Shown one piece after another: positions 56,585 to 64,000 of a DNA stretch of 64,000 nt (positions are counted from its first letter, which is position 1; each line of letters begins with the position of its first letter). The notes beneath the pieces were generated by a model. It saw only the letters and a list, made by a program, of their open reading frames with translations. It was not told the origin of the DNA and did no database searches. The position numbers were made by a program, and so were the translations under genes. Origin of the DNA: Symsagittifera roscoffensis (taxonomy: Eukaryota; Xenacoelomorpha; Acoela; Convolutidae); contig NC_087067.1 of NCBI RefSeq assembly GCF_963678635.1, positions 26,853,547-26,917,546 of the forward strand, written 5' to 3'.

Positions 56585-58592
56585 CGAGGCCAAACTGCAC
56601 TGGATAGGCGCGCAATTTTGTGTCTGTATGTCCCTGTATTCCAATTCCAGAGACAAGTCTTTAAATATGTTCCCAAATGTACGTGGATTCCACTTACAAA
56701 ATTTCAGTGACTCCGCGTACAAATACCTCTAACGTGAGTTTTGTCGGCACATTGATTTTTTTGCGGATTCCGCAAGGAGCAAATATAGGTTGTTGTTCCG
56801 GATTTCGCAAATCTAAATGGATTCCCTAAATTTGTGTGAATTCAGCTTACAATTTGCGGATTCCGTTTACAATTGGGGGAATCCGCTTACAATTTGCGGT
56901 TTCCACTTACAGTTGCGGGTTCCGCGACAGTTTAAGTTTACTAAACACATATCTTATTACACCATTTCAAAGCCTATTGAAATGTTGGTGACATCTTTTG
57001 AACAAACCCTATTTTCAATTGAATAATGCATGCTCAAATGAGTGTTCATATATTCTTTTGAAATCGTGAAATTCCAATTGAAACACGCTCAAAGTGGCCA
57101 AGTCTAAAAAATTCCTGTATCGACAAACGACGTTTAATCGAATCGCATTCGGGTGGAGAAGATTATATAGCTTTGCCCGATTGTTTGTGAATAAATCGGA
57201 ACACTGCGTATACAATTGTGCGACGTGAGAGATATGAAAATGTACCATGAGGTGGATCATACAATCAAAAAATTGACAAAGAATTAATTTTCGGCGCTAT
57301 TGACATTCTTTCTGGAGGGCAATCAAATGATGACATTGCAGCAAGTGATTTTTGCGTTGAGAGCGCGCTTACGACAAAAACCCCATTTTACCCAAAAAGC
57401 ACTATCAAAAGCATTAGAAGGGAGAATGATCACTTTCAAGATTGCGAGAGATTGTCCTGCAGAGCGTAACAGCGAAAGAAATGTAGAAGATCGTTGCAAC
57501 TATGCATTGTGGATCATGAGCCCTGACTTGATAAGTTCGCGAAAAAAGTTTGTGGATGAATTTGGTGTAAATATCCATATGCTGCGTACTCAGGGGCGAT
57601 CTGCTAAGGGTGACAGAGTTCATAGAAAGTTCATTGCCCAGAAAGGACCCAATGTTACAATCTGTAGCGCAGTTTCTACGGAAGGCCTTTTGCATTACCA
57701 GGTAATTCAAGGTGGAATGAAGCAGGAATTTTTTAAAAATTTTCTCGAAGTTCTATGTGGAAACGTTATCCTTGACCAAGGGAACGTTGCTGATGGATTT
57801 TGCTTTTTTTACAATGCTCCCGGGCACAGAGGAATCGAAGATATGGACCATAGTGGAACATTCCTCGTGAAGAGGCTCCCAAAGTACAGCCCATTTCTAA
57901 CTTTGGTTGAAGCTGCAATTTTGTGCTGGAAAGCGGCTATGAAACGAAAACTGCAAGAAGAGATGGATTTGTTCCTCAACGCTGATGCCTTGAAGGAGCC
58001 AGGACAAACACTTCAGGAATACCGTTTCCGTCATATCAAATGTATTGTGGAACGAACAAGTTGTGAGATTACCCAACAGAAATGTGTTGGTTGGTACAAT
58101 CATACGATGTCATATATTTCGGATTGTTAGGCCAGGAATAAAATAGATGGATGAACAATGGATGTTGCATAAAAACCGTTGATTCTGTACATTATATTCT
58201 GTTCTTGTTCATTTGAAATAACATGTTTTCAATTGAAGTCACTTGTGAGCACTCCGTCGAATTTCTATTCTGTAGAATTCACGAAATAAATGTTCTTTCA
58301 ATAGAAGTTACCAATAATTCTTTTCAAATTACCGATTGATCGATAGGCTTTAAAAAGCTGTATTTGCTCATGGATCTGGTTCTGGATTCCACACATTTTG
58401 TTGCGGATTCCACAGAGTTGCCGACTTTTGGAGCAATTTTGAACAATACAGTGTTTTAGCTATTTGTCCGTGGAATCCAAAACAGCAGAGAAGATCAAAG
58501 AAAAATAGCAATGATGCGGATTCCGCGCCACATCAAATTTTGGCGTGTTAAGGAATCCGCTTAAAACTCACAAAATGCTCAGTTTGGCCTTG
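56585..58592 (+). mobile_element. transposase-bearing copy (about 2.0 kb) of family B transposon
   Basis: TA-flanked, with termini CGAGGCCAAACTG and CAGTTTGGCCTTG. It contains a decayed IS630/Tc1-like transposase gene (about 57120-58130). Subterminal regions carry repeated GCGGATTCCGC-type motifs at about 56760-56930 and 58380-58560. It is the likely parent type of the 647-bp copy at 52722. Confidence 0.85.
57120..58130 (+). pseudogene. IS630/Tc1-like DDE transposase, N-terminally broken
   Basis: The upstream part (about 57120-57300) reads in another frame. It gives a helix-turn-helix-like 'INRNTAYTIVRR' with two in-frame stops, then shifts into the 276-codon open part (57300-58130). That part has 'TLQQVIFALRARL', then 'KFVDEFGVNIHMLR' with the first catalytic Asp. 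'FYNAPGHRG' is where the family has D-N-A-P-x-H-R; the second Asp is now Tyr. 'LPKYSPFLTLVEAAILCWK' carries the third acidic residue (Glu). The C-terminus ends 'CVGWYNHTMSYI', as in DDE_3-type proteins. The enzyme would be inactive. Confidence 0.8.
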
Positions 58593-59920
58593 TAATGTTA
58601 TGACATGAATAATCAATCACATGGTTATCATAAAAAAGCAATATATAATGCCAAAATTGGTTAAATTAAGATAATTTTCTTTGAAAAATGAATGAGTAAA
58701 AAAGCAGTCACATATGGAGTTAATTTAAGATTCGTTACTTATCACAGCTTAAATATTGACGATCAAAATTTCGAAGTCAGCTCACCCTTCAGCCGGAGCC
58801 CACCCTTCAGCTTTGGGGTTCTACTGCAGATCCCTACTATATCAGACAGACTAAGCGCCGCATCTCACTCATCAAGCGAGCTTTCAAGGGACTGTGTCAT
58901 CATGTGACTCGCGATGACTCTCTATCATATAGGCCTCATCTCACTCATCAAGCAGGTCAGGACAGAGAAAACAGACCAAACAGCTCTACCTCCATCATCA
59001 AATAAAGCAAGCCTCATCTCATTCTAAAAGGCCTCCCTCGAGGATCACAAAAATTTGACCCCCCCCCTCTGTTCAAAAAACAGGTATGTGCTAGAAATCT
59101 CGTGGTAAATCAAATTTAGGTGATATGTTACAATATAACTATAATGCATAAAAGAGTCATTTCATGTAGAAGCTAATACTGTATATACTTTACTCTGCCA
59201 GATGAAATGTTATTCAAAATTTCAAGTTTTTTTTTGCCAAAAATGTGGCATTTGAATTAAATTACAAACACTAGTCGAAGTATAACCAAGAGCGATTCAG
59301 CTATTTAACTCCAATCTGCCACCTATTTTAATATATCACCCATATTTGTGCTAAAATGTCCATTAGTTCAATTAAATCAATCAGCAAATGTTACTCCTCG
59401 GATACAAAAACTGTACTCTAACAAAAAAACAGATGTACCGACAAAAAAAACATCAATCGCCAAAACCCGATTGCAAAAAAAAAGAATTTTTTAACCCAAA
59501 GACTTTAGCTTCAATTTTTCAGACGCCTAAATCTTTTTGCAATGATTTCCTTAACCCAAAACAATAAATTTTAAACCTCCTAGCATGTATTTACGAAACC
59601 TTAGAAAATTTCGATATTGTCTATTTCATTTGAATTCCAAACAAAAAACATGGCCAGTGATGTCTAAACTTTTAAGGGAGCGTCTCGTTTCGATCATCAA
59701 ACAATTCTTTTTTTGTTTATAGGATAAAACAGACTTTCCGGGAGCTGTTTTGAACTATTGCAGTAGAATGCGAAGACCTCATCAACTCAAGAGCACTAAA
59801 GTATATAAATTGCTACATATTTGACACTTACAGCTAACCAGTTCCTACTTGAAAAGGCAATCGTATACGCTATCCCAGCTTCATTTTACAATTAAACAAT
59901 TACCAACAAACCAAGCATCG
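58593..59920. other. unassigned, with short GC-richer repeats
   Basis: 'CATCTCACTCATCAAGC' occurs at about 58861 and 58935 and in part at 59013. A 71-codon + frame at 58692-58907 is Ser-rich with no motif. The rest is AT-rich. Confidence 0.4.
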
Positions 59921-59924
59921 AATC

Positions 59925-60260
59925 CTGGAAGCTAACCAAGAGTCGACTGGACAGCTTATGGCAGCAAATACCCAAAGAAAACAATCCAACGTTAGTTAAG
60001 CGAACCAAATAGAACCAAAGAGAAAAAACAGAAAAATTGACCTCGTGTGGATCCTCAAAAACTCTACTTCAGGAGGCATATGGCGATTGGGTAGGGTTGT
60101 TGAAATGATTACCGGTCCTGATGGCATCGCGTGCTCATGCGTAACAAACATAATTTAAGGAAAACATACGAGCCTGCGATGAAACCAGATTTAGTAGAAA
60201 CTCTAACAAGGAAATTTAGGCGCCAATACTTCCGATTAGAACAAATCCCAAGTCATTTGT
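59925..60260 (+). pseudogene. BEL/Pao-type integrase C-terminal tail
   Basis: It reads 'SWKLTKSRLDSLWQQIPKENN', then 'KIDLVWILKNSTSGGIWRLGRVVEMITGPDG', with stops and shifts. The DLVWI…W-LGRV-E-…GPDG stretch is the DUF5641-type tail found after integrase in BEL/Pao retroelements. It continues weakly as 'KFRRQYFRLEQIP'. No other part of the element was found upstream. Confidence 0.6.
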
Positions 60261-60469
60261 GGTTCGTAACTAATTGCTTTCCCCGAGGATTTGCATGACA
60301 TGAATTATCAGGCACATGTTTATCAAAAAAGCGGTAATTTAATGCCTAATTTGATTACGTTTGGATGACTGTTCAGGAAAATAAATGAATGGAAGAAAAA
60401 ATAATTTAAGGAGATAATTTAAGATTTGTAACTCATCACAGCTTAAAAATTGCTGATCTACGAGCAGAA

Positions 60470-60920
60470 AATGACGAACAATTTGTGCTCGGAGTGGTTT
60501 TGTTTTCTGTAGAACATTTTCGATTTCTGAATTAGATATTTTTAACGGCTTTTAATATATCATGTGAAAAATGCTAAAGTTTTGGAATCATACTGAAAAA
60601 AAAACATAGGTTTTTTTGCCTGTGATTGTTTCCTGTAACGTTACGTGGGGTTGAAAATTGTCAAATTTATCTTTTTGGAATAAGTAACGTGCAATATGTT
60701 TCGTGCTTTTTAAGCGTAATCAGTCAATCAAATCATTCCAAATTTAAGTAAGCAATCAGATTCAAACATGTCATTCTGTACTTAAAACAGCGTGAAATGG
60801 TATAAAATGAAAAAATCGGGAAAATCGAATTTTGAAATTTTTTGTTCAAAAATTTTTATGGACTTTAAACGGCAGTCAAATCATTCAGGGCTTCGACACG
60901 AGCAGTTTTGTTAATTTTCA
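60470..60920 (+). repeat. family C MITE-like repeat
   Basis: It starts near 'GACGAACAATTTGTGCTCGGAGTGG' and ends 'TCGACACGAGCAGTTTTGTT'. The order of blocks is the same as at 50930-51427. Confidence 0.6.
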
Positions 60921-62079
60921 AACAATTGAAGGAAGTAAACTCAATTTTGCAACCTCATTGTGAACATAAATCAAATTGCAATACGCGATTTGTTATTCAC
61001 GGTTTACGACCAACGTGCCGTAATAGGTTTGTTCAAAAAGGTAGTGGAAAATGTAATTTGATACCAAATTAGATAAAAAATGATAAAAGCCGGCAAATTA
61101 GCAAATTTCTATTAGGCATCTTATCTGAGGGATAAATTAGAAAAACTTTTCAATTTAGTTTATGAAAAAACCATATATGGTCATTCTAATAAAGTTAAGT
61201 AGTATAGTTCCAAAAGTACTAGAAGCAAAAAAGAGTGAAATAACGGATCCCAACCGTACAGTCTCCCCACCTAAGTGGTCTACCGTAGAATGCCCTCCTC
61301 AAGCTTGTTTTATTAGGTAAAATAAATTTCTATAAAAAATGCATTTCATACAAATGCGCATAAAAAATTGGTTCATACAATTTTTATCCGAGAACGCATT
61401 TGTATGCTGTTAATTACACCAATTAATGTTTCAATTCAACTTTCTTTAGTAGTGCGGCTAACTTTGAAGGGATAAAAATCGAAGTTAGCACCCAAAAAAT
61501 CAATATTTTCACCCCCCTCCCAAAATTGATTTGGGGGGAAATTTTACGGTTGATCCGTATTCTTTTTTTGGCGCTTTGTATTTCCGAGAAGTATAGCTAT
61601 CAAAATTATGCTCGTCGGCACTTTCTCATGTTTTCAAACTATTATGCTAGTGCAGCTTTACGCTAGTGAAGCCGTATGCTAGACGAGCAGTCACCTAGAT
61701 TCGTAATGAAGATACAGTAAAAAAATAGTTGAAACAAAATCAATCAATTCGAAAGCTAGTAAAAACTCGTATCTTGTTCACGGGGTTCAGAAAATTAGAC
61801 GACAAGCTAATTAGACGATCAGAAAATAACAAAATTTAGAGAATAAGTTGCGTGAAATTTGTTTACAGACTTCAATTAGCTTTTGGCTGAGTAAATACAG
61901 GTTGTCCGTAAATTCCATTTCTTTACGGTCATCTAACTTTCTAGGCCCCCTTGTTAACTATCCTATCCCCCTTTTGCAATAGGGAGAAATAGTTAACAAG
62001 TTACAAAATTCGTTTATGTTTAACTATTCAAATGTTTCTTCATAGGGGTGGGGGAGAGATTCGTTTTAAGTTTTTTTAA
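60921..62079. other. AT-rich DNA with a poly-C MITE relative
   Basis: A 12-bp perfect inverted repeat CTTGTTAACTAT (61950-61961) and its complement (61989-62000) flank 'CCCCC…GGG', like the right half of the element at 27473-27641. No gene was seen. Confidence 0.45.
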
Positions 62080-62440
62080 AGTCTTTTTTCGACTTTTTAA
62101 TTTAGGTTTTTCACGGATTTTTCTATACCATCTGAAAGACATTGTTTTCTGAGACTCAAATGAAAAAAAAAATTTCATCTCTGATCATATGAGCAAATTG
62201 ATCCAAGAATTTTTAAAAGAGTTTGAGCAAAGAATTTTTCATCTGTGGCCAAAATTTTCTTTTCAGTAAAATCTTTTCAATGCAAAATAACACAGGGTGA
62301 TTATAATAGGTTGTCAGAGATAAATATATTTATAAACATTTTTTGAAAATATTCATAGTTTTCTCATTTTTCTTAACAAAAAAACTTTGGAGGCAGTACA
62401 CTTATATGGCAGTCGGAACATTCTGGACTTTGTCTTGCTG
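62080..62440 (+). repeat. family C MITE-like repeat, worn copy
   Basis: It shares 'CACGGATTTTTCTATACCATCTGAAAG' and 'ATATGGCAGTCGGAACATTC' with the other copies. The 102-codon + frame from 62343 begins inside it, so that frame is not a clean gene. Confidence 0.5.
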
Positions 62441-62863
62441 TTGCTTAAAAACTGAAATAACTGGTCTTGTTCAAAACCGTTTCGTAAGCAGCAAGACAGT
62501 AGTAATTGCTGTGAAGTCTGCACAAAAACCACGAATAGTCCTTAACTGTTTTAACCGGAATAATGAAAGTAACAGACATCCAAGTTGGATCAACGGTCGA
62601 ATTGATAACAGCGTCATTGCGCGTGGATCCAATGAAGTTGATTTGGGATAGAAATAAAAAGAAAAATTTGAAATTGTAAGGACATGCTATAATTCTCATT
62701 TTTGATGGTATGACTTCGTTCTATTGTTTGCATAACCTTTAACAGAGAGTGAATACATCTGAACACTTAGCATACAAAACAACACTGTTTTCTTCCGACT
62801 CCGACGACCTTTGGTCTTTCTCGGTTAAACCACCATAATGATTACAATTTTAAACGATTTTTT

Positions 62864-63053
62864 AAAAACCAAATTGGATCGATATTACTGTAGGCGCGTG
62901 CTGTTTTAAATTTTGGCGTCAGTCGCAACGTTTTTATCTTTAATGTAAAATTCGCGTCAAAAACCAAATTGGATCGATATTACTGTAGGCGCGTGCTGTT
63001 TTAAATTTTGGCGTCAGTCGCAACGTTTTTATCTTTAATGTAAAATTCGCGTC
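62864..63053. repeat. perfect 95-bp tandem duplication
   Basis: 62864-62958 and 62959-63053 appear identical. The unit includes 'AACCAAATTGGATCGATATT' and 'GGCGTCAGTCGCAACG'. Confidence 0.95.
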
Positions 63054-63262
63054 AAAAACTTCCGGTCGCAAAAAAACTGGAAAGTTAAGGTTTGGTCGCA
63101 AATGTCTGGAAATACCGAATATCTGTCACACAGGTCTGGTCGATCCGTCTGCTTCTGGTTGGCGAAATCTTAGACGGGTTTATTAGTCGCGAAATCCTGG
63201 AAGTGGCCATAATATTGTCGCAAAGTTCTGGACATGCCAAAAACTTGTAGGGAAAAACTGGA
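63054..63262. repeat. degenerate tandem repeat with GGTCGCAAA..CTGGA cores
   Basis: About five or six imperfect units of roughly 35-40 bp, each with '(G/T)GTCGCAAA…(T)CTGGA(A/C)AT'. It adjoins the 95-bp duplication, which also contains GTCGCAA. Confidence 0.6.
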
Positions 63263-63283
63263 CATACGTCCCGGTACAAAAAT

Positions 63284-64000
63284 TTGTATGAAATCCGAGA
63301 TAATCTGCAATCTTAATATCTAAATAGATAATATCTTTAGTTAATATACAAATAACCTACATAAAAGCTGTAGACAATCATTGTTACGACCATTGAAAAT
63401 GGGGAGGAACATTTTAGTCGAGTGTGTTTTAGTTTTTTTTCTTTTTGGCCACGCAAAATCAGGTACCACAAATAATTATCGGAATGACTCGAGTGGTAAA
63501 TCATTTTAAGCTAAATTTTTCACTTTAAAAGATAAATTTTTCACTCGTGACTTGAACGAAATTAAAACATTTTGGAAATTTTTTCACAGTGTCGAGAAAA
63601 ACGGGTTTCAAAATTTTGATTTTTGGTCTAATTTCGGGCTAATAAGGTGACGGTGTACGCTTATAATAGCTTATATAAGCCATGAAAAGTTAGTTATACT
63701 CGAGTAAAAGTAAGTTTTGGACTCGAGTTAAAAACTTGAAATTTCGAAAAGATTTCTGCTAAAAAATTTTGAAATTTTTTTGAAATGCACTTTTATGCAT
63801 TTCTCAGGTCTCCCTACCATATTTTGACAAAAAAAAATCAATTATATAAAAAGAGGGTCTTGAAACAAAGTCTAAATATTGTATCAAACAAAGTCTGAGC
63901 ACAGTCGCAATCAATGTCTGATTATATTTGCTTAACTGAACATAATCACTGCCAAATCTAAACATAATTGGAAACATAATTGTATGAAATCCGAGATAAT
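63284..64000. repeat. 21-bp direct repeat bounding a 696-bp interval, with family D sequence
   Basis: TTGTATGAAATCCGAGATAA(T) occurs at 63284-63304 and again at 63980-64000, where the window stops. 63385-63660 matches the family D repeat of 45220-45440 and 49840-50070. It may be a tandem array or an insertion continuing beyond the window. Confidence 0.55.

Noticed and set aside
62343-62651. 102-codon + frame as a gene
   Set aside because: Its first third is family C repeat sequence; no motif in the rest.

Overview
This window is from an animal nuclear genome. It is AT-rich and is mostly transposon debris with a few host genes embedded in it. The evidence for an animal is: GT-AG introns; an intact ARL3 GTPase; a two-exon ATG10 (autophagy E2-like enzyme); a three-exon NADPH-oxidase/ferric-reductase-like flavocytochrome; and LINE, Penelope, Ty3/gypsy, BEL/Pao, hAT-like and Tc1/mariner-like elements of metazoan type. 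I cannot name the phylum or species from the sequence. A 200-N run marks an assembly gap.

Layout. 1-5.4 kb: the 3' end of a + strand gene (membrane exon near 240-425, acidic tail exon 5181-5372), whose large intron holds a dead LINE. 5.4-11.3 kb: mostly unassigned AT-rich DNA with minisatellites at 8.0-8.34 kb. 11.3-14.5 kb: a broken LINE (ORF1 remnant, endonuclease, reverse transcriptase) with the N gap. 14.5-18.3 kb: repeats and unassigned DNA. 18.35-24.3 kb: the flavocytochrome gene on +, with a hAT-like MITE, a foldback relative and 20-bp tandem repeats in intron 2. 24.8-25.7 kb: a possible ISXO2/Merlin-like transposase relic on minus. 27.5 kb: a poly-C MITE with a perfect 8-bp target duplication. 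28.2-28.7 kb: intronless ARL3 on minus. 29.0-29.8 kb: a large foldback transposon. 30.6-33.0 kb: a decayed Ty3/gypsy element on minus whose RT carries a 120-bp (40-codon) in-frame tandem repeat. 33.9-34.5 kb: ATG10 on minus. 34.9-40.5 kb: a recent but disabled LINE, then further LINE fragments. 40.6-41.1 kb: a Penelope-like GIY-YIG fragment. 41.7-50.9 kb: a head-to-tail duplication of about 4.55 kb. 52.7-58.6 kb: a deletion derivative and a transposase-bearing copy of one TA-flanked DNA transposon family, with a degenerate satellite between them. 58.6-64 kb: a BEL/Pao integrase tail, old MITEs and short tandem duplications.

The host genes are unrelated to each other in function (membrane redox enzyme, ciliary/trafficking GTPase, autophagy conjugation), so no pathway cluster is implied. 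Gene density is about four genes in 64 kb. The strongest unusual signals are the 732-bp foldback element, the transposon family with internal GCGGATTCCGC arrays, the tandemly duplicated LINE 5' region plus ORF1, the 4.55-kb tandem duplication, and the atypical nucleotide-binding motifs of the flavocytochrome.
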